From Dyella acidiphila (lineage in GTDB: Bacteria > Pseudomonadota > Gammaproteobacteria > Xanthomonadales > Rhodanobacteraceae): DNA of 64,000 nt. Of this stretch, positions 17,364 through 26,235 are shown piece by piece. The stretch lies in contig NZ_JACZZA010000013.1 of assembly GCF_014863405.1 (NCBI RefSeq), forward strand, positions 62,001-126,000, read 5' to 3'. Numbering within the stretch: position 1 is the stretch's first letter; the number at the start of each line of letters is the position of its first letter. Position numbers and translations under genes: made by a program. The notes beneath the pieces are model-generated. The model was not told the DNA's origin and made no database searches. It was given only the letters and a program-made list of their open reading frames with translations.

Positions 17364-18653
17364 ATGAACACCCGTGTGCTGGGCGGACGCCTGTCCGTCA
17401 CCGACAACGCGATTGCCTCGGTTCGCGATGTGCTCGAGCAGCGCAGGCGCGGATGGAGCGCGCTGTTGAAGGTGGCGGGGCCGGCGGTGATCGTGTCGGT
17501 GGCCTATATCGACCCGGGCAATTTCGCCACCAATATCCAGGCCGGCGCCCGCTATGGCTACAGCCTGCTGTGGGTAACGCTGATCGCCAGCCTGGTGGCG
17601 ATGCTGTTCCAGGCCTTGTCGGCCAAGCTGGGCATTGTCACCGGCCGCAATCTGGCCGAGCTGAGCCGCCTGCATTTCCCCTGGCCGATCGTGCTGGTGA
17701 TGTGGGGCGTGAGCGAAGTGGCGGCGATGGCGACGGACCTGGCCGAATTTCTCGGCGGCGCGCTCGGGCTTTCGCTGTTGTTCCACCTGCCCTTGTTGCC
17801 GAGCATGGCGATCACCGGCCTCGCTACCTATGCGGTGCTGTCGCTGGAGAAGCGCGGATTTCGCCCGCTGGAAATTGTGGTGGGTGTGCTGGTGACCGTC
17901 ATCGGCCTGTGTTACCTGGCGGAGCTGCTGATCGCCGATGTGCAATGGCCGCAGGTGATCAAAGGGTTGGTGGTGTATCAGTTGCCGGACGCGCAGGCGG
18001 CGAACCTGGCCGTAGGCATGGTCGGCGCCACGGTCATGCCGCATGCGCTGTTTCTGCATTCCGGGCTGACACAGTCGCGTGTGCCGCCGCGCAATGAAGG
18101 CGAACGCAGCAAGCTGTTGCGCTTTTCCAATCGCGAAGTAGGCATCACGCTGACCATCGCCGCGCTGATCAACATGGCGATGATCGTGATGGCCGCCGGC
18201 GCGTTCCACGGCGAGCATACGGATGTAGCGGAGATCGAGACCGCCTATCACACCCTGGCGCCGGTGCTCGGCGGCGCGGCCGCGGGCTTGTTCCTGCTGT
18301 CCCTGCTGGCATCGGGCCTGTCCAGCTCGGTGGTCGGCACCATGGCCGGCCAGATGATCACGCAGGGCTTTATCCGCCGGCAGATTCCGCTGTGGCTGCG
18401 GCGCGCGATCACCATGATCCCGAGCTTTGCCGTGGTGGCGATGGGCGTGAATGCGACGCAGGCGCTGGTCGATAGCCAGATCGTGCTCAGCTTCGCGCTG
18501 CCGCTGCCGATGATCGCGCTGGTGTGGTTTACCTGCCGGCGCGATGTGATGGGCGATTACCGCAACAGCGCGTGGATCCGCCTGCTGGCGATTGCCGGCG
18601 TGATTGTGGTGCTGGGATTGAATGCGCTGCTGCTGATCGAGGCATTCAAATAG
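17364..18653 (+). CDS. mntH: Nramp-family divalent metal transporter
   Basis: A 429-residue inner-membrane protein with about 11 membrane segments. The metal-binding signatures are intact: DPGN at residues 50-53 in TM1 and ATVMPHALFLHS (M225, P226, H227) in TM6. It imports Mn2+ and possibly Fe2+ with protons. The ATG at 17364 follows a run with no strong ribosome site; an initial amphipathic stretch of 30 residues precedes TM1. I saw neither a yybP-ykoY riboswitch consensus nor an obvious MntR palindrome in the 150 bases upstream. It is a single gene. Confidence 0.92.
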   Translation: MNTRVLGGRLSVTDNAIASVRDVLEQRRRGWSALLKVAGPAVIVSVAYIDPGNFATNIQAGARYGYSLLWVTLIASLVAMLFQALSAKLGIVTGRNLAELSRLHFPWPIVLVMWGVSEVAAMATDLAEFLGGALGLSLLFHLPLLPSMAITGLATYAVLSLEKRGFRPLEIVVGVLVTVIGLCYLAELLIADVQWPQVIKGLVVYQLPDAQAANLAVGMVGATVMPHALFLHSGLTQSRVPPRNEGERSKLLRFSNREVGITLTIAALINMAMIVMAAGAFHGEHTDVAEIETAYHTLAPVLGGAAAGLFLLSLLASGLSSSVVGTMAGQMITQGFIRRQIPLWLRRAITMIPSFAVVAMGVNATQALVDSQIVLSFALPLPMIALVWFTCRRDVMGDYRNSAWIRLLAIAGVIVVLGLNALLLIEAFK

Positions 18654-19001
18654 ACGTCCATCGACGTTCCTGTCATCCGCGCGAATGACAACAACGATCT
18701 TCATGCAGCTTTGACGTGGCGTGAAATCACTCTCACATACGCAAGAACCTCGCACATTGCGCCGATGATTCCGCAGGAAAATCCGCAGCAGCATGGCCTC
18801 TTTTGCTGTTTGCTCACGACGCAGATCAAAAATAGCAAATTGTCCTGATTTCCCCCCGCAAAACATGGGTGTTTTTCACCCGAGCACCACAAAAAGCATC
18901 CTACGCTCCCGCGGCCATTCGGCACCCCTGGGGAGGGGAGCACTCGTTAGTTTCCTCGCAATCTCTTCTTTCTCTTTCGACTACTTTGGGAGTAGCAAGC
19001 G
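18654..19001. other. Intergenic stretch of 348 bases, probable promoter and leader of the S53 peptidase
   Basis: No open frame with support. The stretch is AT-rich compared with flanking genes between 18770 and 18880 (GATCAAAAATAGCAAATTG). I see no terminator with a T-run behind mntH. The last bases before 19002 carry TGGGAGTAGCAAGCG as ribosome site. Confidence 0.4.
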
Positions 19002-20720
19002 ATGAATAGAACAGATTCGACCGGAAAACATGCAAAGGGATTTGCCGCCCTCGCGCGCAAGACCTGCGGTCTTTCATTCGCAGTTGCGATGGCCATCGGT
19101 GCAGCCAGCGCGGCACACGCCGCACAGTTCTACACCACGCATGTACGCGACGCGGTGACGCAAGCCACCGCCAAACAAGTCGGGACTTTGCCCGCCAACC
19201 AGCTGATGAGCATCGATGTGGTGCTGCCGGTACGCGATCAGGCCGGCCTCGATCAGTTCGTGGCCGATGTAGGTAATCCGGCCAGCGCGCAATATCGCCA
19301 GTTCGTGACGCCGCAGCAGTTCACGGCACGCTTCGGCCCCACGCAGAGCGATTACAACACCGTGGTGCAGTACCTGACCAAGTACGGCTTCAGCATCGTC
19401 GGCGGCAGCCTCGATAGCATGGACGTGCAGGCGGTGGGCCCGGTGTCGGCGGTGGAAAAGGCCTTCAACGTGAAGATGCAGACCTATCAGCATCCGAGCG
19501 AAAACCGCACGTTCTTCAGCCCGGATCGTGAGCCGACCACGGCGCTGGCGATTCCGCTGTGGCATGTGTCGGGTCTGGACAACTTCTCGCAGCCGCATCC
19601 GCTGTACGTGAAGAAGAGCGACTACGCCGCGGCGCAGGGCATCTCGCCAGAACAAGTCGTTTCGCATGCCACCACCGGTTCGGGTCCGTCGGCCTCGTTC
19701 CTCGGTAGCGATATGCGCGCGGCTTATTACGGCGGCACGGCGCTGACCGGTTCGGGCGAGAATCTGGGCCTGTTCGAATACGAAGGCACCAATCTTTCCG
19801 ACCTGACGCTGTATTTCAAGAATGCCAAGCAGACCAACAACGTGCCGGTATCGGTGATTTCCACCGACGGCACCGCCACCACCTGCAGCGGCAGCTGCAC
19901 GGATATCGAGCAGACGCTGGATATGACGCAGGCGATCGGCATGGCGCCGGGGTTGGCCAGCCTGGTGATGTATGTCGGCTCCACCGACACCGCGATCATC
20001 AGCGCGATGACCACGCACAGCCCGCTGCCGACCACCATCGGCTGTTCCTGGGGCTGGACGCCGGCCGATCCGTCCACGCTCGATCCGTATTTCGAGAAGA
20101 TGATCGCGCAAGGCCAGACCTTCTTCGCCGCTTCGGGCGACAGCTCGACCTGGTCCAGCAGCAACGAGGCATGGCCGGCTGACGACGCGTATGTGATCTC
20201 GGTCGGCGGCACGGATCTCACCACCAGCAGTGCGGCCGGTCCGTGGAAATCGGAAACCGCATGGACCGACAGCGGAGGCGGCATCTCGCCGGACAAGATC
20301 GCCATTCCGAGCTGGCAGCAGATCTCCGGCGTGATCAACAGCAGCAACAAGGGCTCGACCAAGTACCGCAACGGTCCTGACGTATCGGCCAACGCCAACT
20401 TCACCTTCTACAGCTGCGGCAATGGCACCTGCACCGCCAACGAATACGGCGGCACCAGCTTCGCCGCACCGATGTGGGCCGGCTTCATCGCACTGGTGAA
20501 CCAGCAGCTGGTAGCGAACGGCAGTGCACGCGTGGGCAGTTTCAACGCCACGATTTATGCGCAGAACGAATCGGGCGGCAAGACCACCAGCACCTACACG
20601 ACTGATTTCCACGACATCACCAGCGGCAAGTCCGGCAGCTATTCGGCCGTGGCCGGCTATGACCTGGTGACGGGCTGGGGCAGTCCGAAGGCTGGGTTGA
20701 TTACGACGCTGACGCAGTAA
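19002..20720 (+). CDS. Secreted S53 (sedolisin/kumamolisin) serine-carboxyl peptidase with pro-domain
   Basis: A 572-residue preproprotein. A long signal peptide ends near residue 40 (AAHAAQF). The pro-kumamolisin activation domain spans about 45-200, with QYRQFVTPQQFTARFGPT and later the junction around PLYVKKSDY. The catalytic tetrad is present: E303 and D307 in DIEQTLDMTQ, D380 in ASGDSS, and S486 in GGTSFAAP. The C-terminal TDFHDITSGKSG and YDLVTGWGSPK match the calcium site. It should self-activate and digest proteins outside the cell, often at acid pH. A hairpin follows the stop. Confidence 0.93.
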   Translation: MNRTDSTGKHAKGFAALARKTCGLSFAVAMAIGAASAAHAAQFYTTHVRDAVTQATAKQVGTLPANQLMSIDVVLPVRDQAGLDQFVADVGNPASAQYRQFVTPQQFTARFGPTQSDYNTVVQYLTKYGFSIVGGSLDSMDVQAVGPVSAVEKAFNVKMQTYQHPSENRTFFSPDREPTTALAIPLWHVSGLDNFSQPHPLYVKKSDYAAAQGISPEQVVSHATTGSGPSASFLGSDMRAAYYGGTALTGSGENLGLFEYEGTNLSDLTLYFKNAKQTNNVPVSVISTDGTATTCSGSCTDIEQTLDMTQAIGMAPGLASLVMYVGSTDTAIISAMTTHSPLPTTIGCSWGWTPADPSTLDPYFEKMIAQGQTFFAASGDSSTWSSSNEAWPADDAYVISVGGTDLTTSSAAGPWKSETAWTDSGGGISPDKIAIPSWQQISGVINSSNKGSTKYRNGPDVSANANFTFYSCGNGTCTANEYGGTSFAAPMWAGFIALVNQQLVANGSARVGSFNATIYAQNESGGKTTSTYTTDFHDITSGKSGSYSAVAGYDLVTGWGSPKAGLITTLTQ

Positions 20721-20728
20721 GCAGCGTG

Positions 20729-20798
20729 GCGAGCCCGGTGCTGCACCGGGCTCGCATTCGCAGGTTGGGTTACCCCGGACGCGATCCGGGGGTAACCC
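20729..20798. terminator. Two strong hairpins after the S53 gene
   Basis: GCGAGCCCGGTG (20729-20740) pairs perfectly with CACCGGGCTCGC (20744-20755) around a 3-base loop, 8 bases after the stop. A second near-perfect stem (20767-20798) begins GGGTTACC and ends GGTAACCC. Neither is followed by a T-run, so termination efficiency is uncertain; the second resembles dispersed palindromes also seen near 63400. Confidence 0.5.
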
Positions 20799-20873
20799 GG
20801 CCCGCGGTGGTGCAACGCCACCATGCCTTTTCGTTACCATGACTGCTGATTCAGCGGCCAGGGGCGACGGGCG

Positions 20874-23057
20874 ATGTTCAAGATGCGTGGATCCACTTAC
20901 GCGATATGGCTTGCACTAGGCCTAGCCGCCAGCGCACATGCCGGTGACACCGAACACGCCCGCTGGCAGCGCGAAGCGCAGGCGGTGACCATTACGCGCG
21001 ACGACTGGGGCATTGCGCACGTGCACGGCAAGACCGATGCCGATGCGGTGTTCGGCATGGCGTATGCGCAGGCCGAGGACGATTTCAACCGTGTCGAAAC
21101 CAACTACCTCAATGCGCTGGGGCGGCTGGCGGAAGCGGAAGGCGAGTCGGCGCTCTGGCGCGACCTGCGCATGAAGCTGTTTATCGATCCGGCGCAATTG
21201 CAGCACGATTACGCGCAAAGCCCGGACTGGCTCAAGCAGCTGATGAATGCCTGGGCCGACGGCTTGAACGATTATCTGGCCACGCATCCGAATGTGCATC
21301 CGCGCGTGATCACCCATTTCGAGCCGTGGATGGCGCTGAGCTTCAGCGAGGGCAGCATCGGCGGCGATATCGAGCGCGTGTCGCTGGCGCAGTTGCAGGC
21401 GTTCTATGACGGCGGCGGCCCGGCGCTGGCAAGCGTCGATACGCCGGCAAGCTGGGCCGAACCTTCCGGCTCCAACGGTATTGCGATTGCGCCCAAACTC
21501 ACTACCGGCGGCCATGCGCTGCTGCTGATCAATCCGCACACGTCGTTCTACTTCCGCTCCGAGCTGCAGATGAGCAGCGAGCAGGGGCTGGATGCCTATG
21601 GCGCGGTCACCTGGGGGCAGTTCTTTATCTACCAGGGCTTCAACCAGCATATCGGCTGGATGCATACCTCGACCACCGCCGACAACGTGGATCAGTTTGC
21701 CGAAACGATCGTGCACCAGGATGGCAAGCTGTTCTACCGCTATGGCAGCGCGCTGCGGCCGGTGACCACGCGCCAGCTCAGCGTGGCGTATCGGCGCGCG
21801 GATGGGTCGATGGCCACGCGCAGCTTCACCGTCTACGCCACCCATCACGGCCCGATCGTACGCGCGCAGAATGGCAAGTGGATCGCCGAGGCGCTGATGA
21901 ATACGCCGCTGCAGGCACTGCAGCAAAGCTGGCTGCGCACCAAGGCCAGCGATTACGCCAGCTATATGAAAGTGGCGGAACTGAAGGCCAATTCGTCCAA
22001 CAACACCTTGTTCGCCGACGACAAGGGCGAGATCGCCTATCTGCATCCGCAGTTCATGCCGCGCCGCGACGATCGCTTCGATTACACCAAGCCGGTGGAT
22101 GGCAGCGATCCGGCCACCGACTGGCATGGCCTGATGCCGCTGGACGAGCTGCCGCACGTGCTCAATCCGCCGAACGGCTGGGTGATGAATACCAACGACT
22201 GGCCGTATTCCGCTGCCGGTGCGTATAGCCCCAAGCGGGCGGATTTTCCGCGCTATATGGATACGGTGGGCGAGAACCCGCGCGGTGTGCATGCCACCCT
22301 GCTGCTGAGCAAACAACAGGGTTTTACGCTGGCGTCGCTGATCACGCTGGCCTTCGATTCCTATCTGCCGGAATTTGCGCGCCAGCTGCCGATTCTGTTC
22401 CACGACTACGATGCATTGCCGGCGAGCGATCCGCTCAAGCAACAGCTGGCCGGGCAGATCGCGCTGCTGCGCAGCTGGGATTTTCGCTGGGGCATTGCCT
22501 CGATGCCGACCTCGCTGGCGGTGTTCTGGGGCGACATCCTGTGGGACAAGATGGACAAGGCCGACAATGCCGAAGGCTTGTCGGTGTATGACCGCATGGC
22601 CGAAACCGCGGGTGCAAAAGTGCGCCTGCAAGCGTTGCTGGAGGCCTCCGACCGTCTGCAGCAGGATTTCGGCAGCTGGGGCACGCCTTGGGGCGAAGTG
22701 AATCGCTATCAGCGCCTTACCGGCGACATCGTGCAACCGTTCAACGACGCCAGGCCGAGTATCCCGGTGCCGTTCACCTCATCGCGCTGGGGTTCGCTGG
22801 CCTCGTTCGGCGCGCATCGCTGGCCAGGAACGAAGCGCTATTACGGCACCAGCGGCAACAGCTTTGTGGCAGCGGTGGAATTTGGGCCGCGGGTGCATGC
22901 GCGGGCAATTACGGCCGGCGGTGAAAGCGGGCATGCGGATTCGCCGCATTTCAACGATGAAGCGGAGCGCTACACCACCGGGAATTTGCGCCAGGTGTAT
23001 TTCTGGCCGGATGAGTTGCAGGGGCATGTAGAGCGGGTTTATCACCCCGGTGGGTGA
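20874..23057 (+). CDS. Penicillin/acyl-homoserine-lactone acylase family Ntn hydrolase
   Basis: A 727-residue preproprotein. The signal peptide ends near AHAGDT (residue 24). The short alpha chain covers about 25-199; autocleavage would expose S200 in the GSNGIAIAP block, the N-terminal nucleophile of the beta chain, in the expected position for acylases. The alpha-chain hallmark DDWGIAHVHGKTDADAVFG and the beta-chain NPHTSF and AYATHHGP-type segments (TVYATHHGPIV) fit. Family members hydrolyse amide-linked acyl groups of penicillins, aculeacin or N-acyl homoserine lactones; the protein alone does not say which. It is periplasmic or secreted. The start may also be the ATG at 20883. Confidence 0.88.
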   Translation: MFKMRGSTYAIWLALGLAASAHAGDTEHARWQREAQAVTITRDDWGIAHVHGKTDADAVFGMAYAQAEDDFNRVETNYLNALGRLAEAEGESALWRDLRMKLFIDPAQLQHDYAQSPDWLKQLMNAWADGLNDYLATHPNVHPRVITHFEPWMALSFSEGSIGGDIERVSLAQLQAFYDGGGPALASVDTPASWAEPSGSNGIAIAPKLTTGGHALLLINPHTSFYFRSELQMSSEQGLDAYGAVTWGQFFIYQGFNQHIGWMHTSTTADNVDQFAETIVHQDGKLFYRYGSALRPVTTRQLSVAYRRADGSMATRSFTVYATHHGPIVRAQNGKWIAEALMNTPLQALQQSWLRTKASDYASYMKVAELKANSSNNTLFADDKGEIAYLHPQFMPRRDDRFDYTKPVDGSDPATDWHGLMPLDELPHVLNPPNGWVMNTNDWPYSAAGAYSPKRADFPRYMDTVGENPRGVHATLLLSKQQGFTLASLITLAFDSYLPEFARQLPILFHDYDALPASDPLKQQLAGQIALLRSWDFRWGIASMPTSLAVFWGDILWDKMDKADNAEGLSVYDRMAETAGAKVRLQALLEASDRLQQDFGSWGTPWGEVNRYQRLTGDIVQPFNDARPSIPVPFTSSRWGSLASFGAHRWPGTKRYYGTSGNSFVAAVEFGPRVHARAITAGGESGHADSPHFNDEAERYTTGNLRQVYFWPDELQGHVERVYHPGG

Positions 23058-23067
23058 AGTCCCACCC

Positions 23068-23149
23068 ACCGTCATCCCGGCGCAGGCCGGGACCCAGCGT
23101 CTTGCACGGCACGAAGTCACTGGGTCCCGGCCTGCGCCGGGATGACGGT
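23068..23149. repeat. 30-bp-arm palindromic dispersed repeat, copy 1
   Basis: Perfect arms at 23068-23097 and 23120-23149 around a 22-base loop. The core GTCATCCCGGCGCAGGCCGG is repeated with the same arms at 54373-54454. It lies 11 bases after the acylase stop and may stop transcription or stabilise the mRNA end. This is a REP-like intergenic element. Confidence 0.75.
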
Positions 23150-23218
23150 TTATAGGTTCCAGTGGGATGACAGCCTGGATGACGGCTTATAGGTAGAGGT
23201 CACCGGATTGGCCGGGCC

Positions 23219-23542
23219 TCACGCTTCGTCCAGACGAATCTCCAGCGGGCCGTCCTTGCCGGCGCAATGCGCACGCAGCGGAATCACCTTCGCCACCTGC
23301 ATCACCACTTTCGGCAGCGTTTCGCCCAGCTGCTGCCAGCGCAGTACCGCACCGGCCAGCGAATCGCACCAGCCGGTGCGGCGCTCACAGCAGCATTCCA
23401 GTTGATGCCGTTCGCCCATCACCGAAAACGCCGGCCCTTCATCGCGCGCGCTGCCGTGCGCGGTGAAATGGCGCGGTTCCTTGCGGCAGCCGGCGCAGGC
23501 CGCAAAGCTGCCTTGGGGATGGGTGATCTGTCGCTGCATCAT
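23219..23542 (-). CDS. Small Cys-rich protein of unknown function
   Basis: A 107-residue protein starting at ATG 23542. It has CAGCRK near residue 16-21, ECCCERR at 49-55 and a later C59 and C93, suggesting a metal-binding site. The N-terminal ITHPQGSFAACAGCRKEPRH resembles small zinc-ribbon proteins, but no family is named. It lies 53 bases behind the GGDEF gene in the same direction and may be co-transcribed. The C-terminal half is amphipathic. Confidence 0.6.
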   Translation of the reverse strand: MMQRQITHPQGSFAACAGCRKEPRHFTAHGSARDEGPAFSVMGERHQLECCCERRTGWCDSLAGAVLRWQQLGETLPKVVMQVAKVIPLRAHCAGKDGPLEIRLDEA

Positions 23543-23595
23543 GGGATCACACGCTGCATGGGTGATCGCGAAGCAGATGTGAATCCTGCGTGGAT

Positions 23596-24927
23596 TCAAC
23601 CTGCAAGATCGCGCCAGGCGCCGGCCAGCTCGGTGGTGCTCATGCCATAGACCGCGTTGCGACCGGAAAGCTTGGCGGTATACAGGGCGCGGTCGGCCGC
23701 CTGCAGCAGGGCGTCGCATTGCTCCTCTACGCCGATTTGCGCGTGCGGCAGCACATCCAGCGTCGCCGCGCCGATGCTCAGCGTGATGTGGCCGTACTTG
23801 CTCTTGGCGTGCGGAATCGCGAGCGCATTGATGGCATGGACGATCGCGCCGGCCACCTTGAGGGCGCCGATCGCATCGGTGCCCGGCATGATCGCCACGA
23901 ATTCCTCGCCGCCGTAGCGGCCCACCACATCGCCGTGGCGATGCAGCGCTTTGCGCAGCGCGGTGGCCACCGCACGCAAACATTCGTCGCCGCGCAGGTG
24001 GCCGTAATGATCGTTGTATTTCTTGAACGCATCCACATCGAGCATCAGCAGCGACAACGGATGCCCCGAGCGCGTCGCGCGATGCACTTCTTCGGCGAGC
24101 ACTTCATCCACATGCCGGCGGTTGTACAAGCCGGTGAGGTGGTCGTTGCGGGCATAGTGCTGCAGCTTGCGATTGGTTTCCTCCAGCTTGCGCTCGGCCT
24201 GTTTGCGCTCGGTGATATCCATCAGCGCCGCGGTAATGCCGATCACCTGGCCCATCAGGTTGTGCACCGGATTGGCCAGCACTTCGTACCAGCGCTCGCC
24301 ATGTGCCACTTCATGCGCGGGCACTTCCTTGCCGGCATCCAGCAACAGCAGGCTGCGGCGGATGCGCTCGCCCTCGCCGGGCATCAGCTCCTCCACCCTG
24401 CAACCGACCAGGGTCTGCGGATCGCGCGCATGGATCGCGGCATAGGCCGCGTTGGCGGCCAGATAGCGGCCGTCGCGGCCGATCAGGCAGAGCGCGCTGG
24501 GCGCCGTGTTGTAGATGGCCATCATGCGGTAGACGCTTTCGCTCTGCGCCATGTCGATATCTGTCACGCCTTGCGCGATGCCGCGATAGCCCTGCCATTG
24601 ACCGCTCTCGTCCTGCAGCGGCACCGCATCGGCCTCCACTGCCACGGTGCTGCCGTCCGCGCGCAGATGGCGCGAGATCACGCAGGCGAACGGCTGGCCC
24701 GGACGCGCATCGAAAAAGCGGGCGGCGCGCGCGGCTTCGTCCGGCGCCATGAAGGCGTAGATCGGCTCGCCGAGCACGCTCTCGGAATCGCGCCCCAGCA
24801 GTTGCAACACGCCCTTGGCCACCTTGGTAAAGCGATGGCGCTTGTCGATTTCCCACTGCCATTGCGGGTGCTCGTGGATCGCCGCATGCAGCCGGTCGAG
24901 CGCTTCGCCATTCACTTCCAGAAACAT
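23596..24927 (-). CDS. PAS-PAS-GGDEF diguanylate cyclase
   Basis: A 443-residue cytoplasmic protein that makes cyclic di-GMP. Two PAS domains are seen: about residues 10-120 (HPQWQWEIDKRHRFTKVAKG, QGYRGIAQGVTDID) and 130-240 (YNTAPSALCLIGRDGRYLAANAA, then IGITAALMDITERK), joined by a short coiled linker to the GGDEF domain. The active site is GGEEF at 339-343, preceded by the product-inhibition I-site R330-x-x-D333, so the enzyme is likely active and feedback-controlled. The ATG at 24927 has GAGGTA upstream; the longer open frame to 25095 is unlikely. It may form an operon with the small Cys-rich gene. Confidence 0.92.
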   Translation of the reverse strand: MFLEVNGEALDRLHAAIHEHPQWQWEIDKRHRFTKVAKGVLQLLGRDSESVLGEPIYAFMAPDEAARAARFFDARPGQPFACVISRHLRADGSTVAVEADAVPLQDESGQWQGYRGIAQGVTDIDMAQSESVYRMMAIYNTAPSALCLIGRDGRYLAANAAYAAIHARDPQTLVGCRVEELMPGEGERIRRSLLLLDAGKEVPAHEVAHGERWYEVLANPVHNLMGQVIGITAALMDITERKQAERKLEETNRKLQHYARNDHLTGLYNRRHVDEVLAEEVHRATRSGHPLSLLMLDVDAFKKYNDHYGHLRGDECLRAVATALRKALHRHGDVVGRYGGEEFVAIMPGTDAIGALKVAGAIVHAINALAIPHAKSKYGHITLSIGAATLDVLPHAQIGVEEQCDALLQAADRALYTAKLSGRNAVYGMSTTELAGAWRDLAG

Positions 24928-25432
24928 CGCGGATACCTCATTGCGGATCGGGCCGGCGCGTGGCCGGGATCTTGGCGGTATCGCTGCACCGTCCTGCTGC
25001 GTCCACGGCCAATATCCGGATCTCGCGCTTCCATCCGGAACCTGGCCGTGCCACGCGCACGGCATGCCGGTCCCGGCGCTGCACCAGGGCGGCATGTCTT
25101 GAACAGCATGTCTTCCTTGCCGGGTCGCCGGAACGAAGCACGGCTTCGTCCGGTTACGCTCCCTGTGCTACGACATACAGCTTCCTGGCATGGCGCCGCC
25201 TTCCCCCTTCCCTTGCCGCAACAGGATCCCGACAGGCATTACTCACAGGGGGTAGTGCATACCTGTCGCCAACGTAAGCTCGCTGACACGCATCCTTCCG
25301 TAGACACGCGGGAAAGCTCGAACGCCCCAAATAGGCGTTGCCTTATGGGTGAGCAGGATGCGTTCCCGGCGCGCGGGCCTGTATCGGAGGATTCCTAAAA
25401 TGCGCGGATTACATAGCCGCGCTGGGCGCCGG
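24928..25432. other. 505-base gap with a nested-stem structure
   Basis: No gene is supported. A closed structure lies at 25288-25363: outer stem ACGCATCC/GGATGCGT (25288-25295, 25356-25363), one inner stem TTCC/GGAA (25296-25299, 25311-25314) and a second inner stem AACGCC/GGCGTT. It may be a leader element of the diguanylate cyclase gene (leftward) or the 3' end of the response-regulator transcript. The sequence does not match the c-di-GMP-I aptamer consensus I know. Confidence 0.3.
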
Positions 25433-26098
25433 TCAGAGCAGACCGTAGGCGCGTGCGTACTCGAATAGCTGCGTATTGCTGGTGACGCCGAGCTTGCGCA
25501 TGGCGTCGTTCTTCTGCTGGCTGACGGTTTTGACGCTGCGGTGCAATTGCTCGGCGATCTGCGTCACCGTCAGGCCCTGCGCATACAGGCGCACCACCTC
25601 GGCTTCGCGCTTGGACAGCACCGCCGGATCGGCGCCGTGCGTGGCGGCCTGCGGGGTGGCGGCATCGCTGACGTGGTCGCGCATGGACTCGCAAATATAG
25701 GTGCGTCCGTTGAGCACCGCGCCGATCGCCAGCAGCAGTTCCTTGGTCATCGCCATCTTGCCGACCAGGCCGTTGACGCCGGCGGCGAGCATGCCGCGAG
25801 TGAGCGCGGGATTATGCACCATGGTCAGCACGATGATCGGCAGTTTCGGATGATCGCGGCGCAGGCGGCGCAGCAACGGCAGGCCGTCGCCGGTGCCGTC
25901 TTCATAGGGCATGGAGAAGTCGGTAATCAGCAGGTCGCAGGGCTCGTCCGCCAGCAGGGCCAGCAGTTCACCACCGCTGCTCGCTTCGCCCACCACCTCG
26001 ACCTGGCCGAAGCCTTTGAGCAAGGCGCGGATACCCAGGGCCACGACAGGATGATCATCGGCGATGACGATCCGGGTTGTCTCGCCAGGAGGGGACAT
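25433..26098 (-). CDS. LuxR/NarL-type response regulator (BvgA/RcsB-like)
   Basis: A 221-residue protein: receiver domain at residues 8-125 with acidic pair D14-D15, phospho-acceptor D60 in LLITDFSMP, and the conserved Thr and Lys in VLTMV and GKMAM; then a LuxR helix-turn-helix at about 155-215 (LSKREAEVVRLYAQGLTVTQ, SVKTVSQQKNDAMRKLGV). The SFSQQK-like recognition helix resembles that of BvgA, EvgA and RcsB. The ATG at 26098 follows an AGGAGGGG ribosome site. It is divergent from the hybrid kinase across a 137-base shared promoter region, and the two are very likely a pair. Confidence 0.92.
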   Translation of the reverse strand: MSPPGETTRIVIADDHPVVALGIRALLKGFGQVEVVGEASSGGELLALLADEPCDLLITDFSMPYEDGTGDGLPLLRRLRRDHPKLPIIVLTMVHNPALTRGMLAAGVNGLVGKMAMTKELLLAIGAVLNGRTYICESMRDHVSDAATPQAATHGADPAVLSKREAEVVRLYAQGLTVTQIAEQLHRSVKTVSQQKNDAMRKLGVTSNTQLFEYARAYGLL

Positions 26099-26235
26099 AG
26101 GCAATGCGTACGTGCTCGGTGGGCGGCCCAATGTGGGCATTCTACCTAAAGCACCCAGGCATCCCCGACTGCGCATGTCGATTGATCTTACGTAACAAAC
26201 AGGCATGATGACGGCTTCAGCGCGGATCCCGGCCC

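Noticed and set aside
17304-18866. A 520-codon leftward frame opposite mntH
   Set aside because: His/Gln/Arg-rich antisense shadow of a clear Nramp gene.
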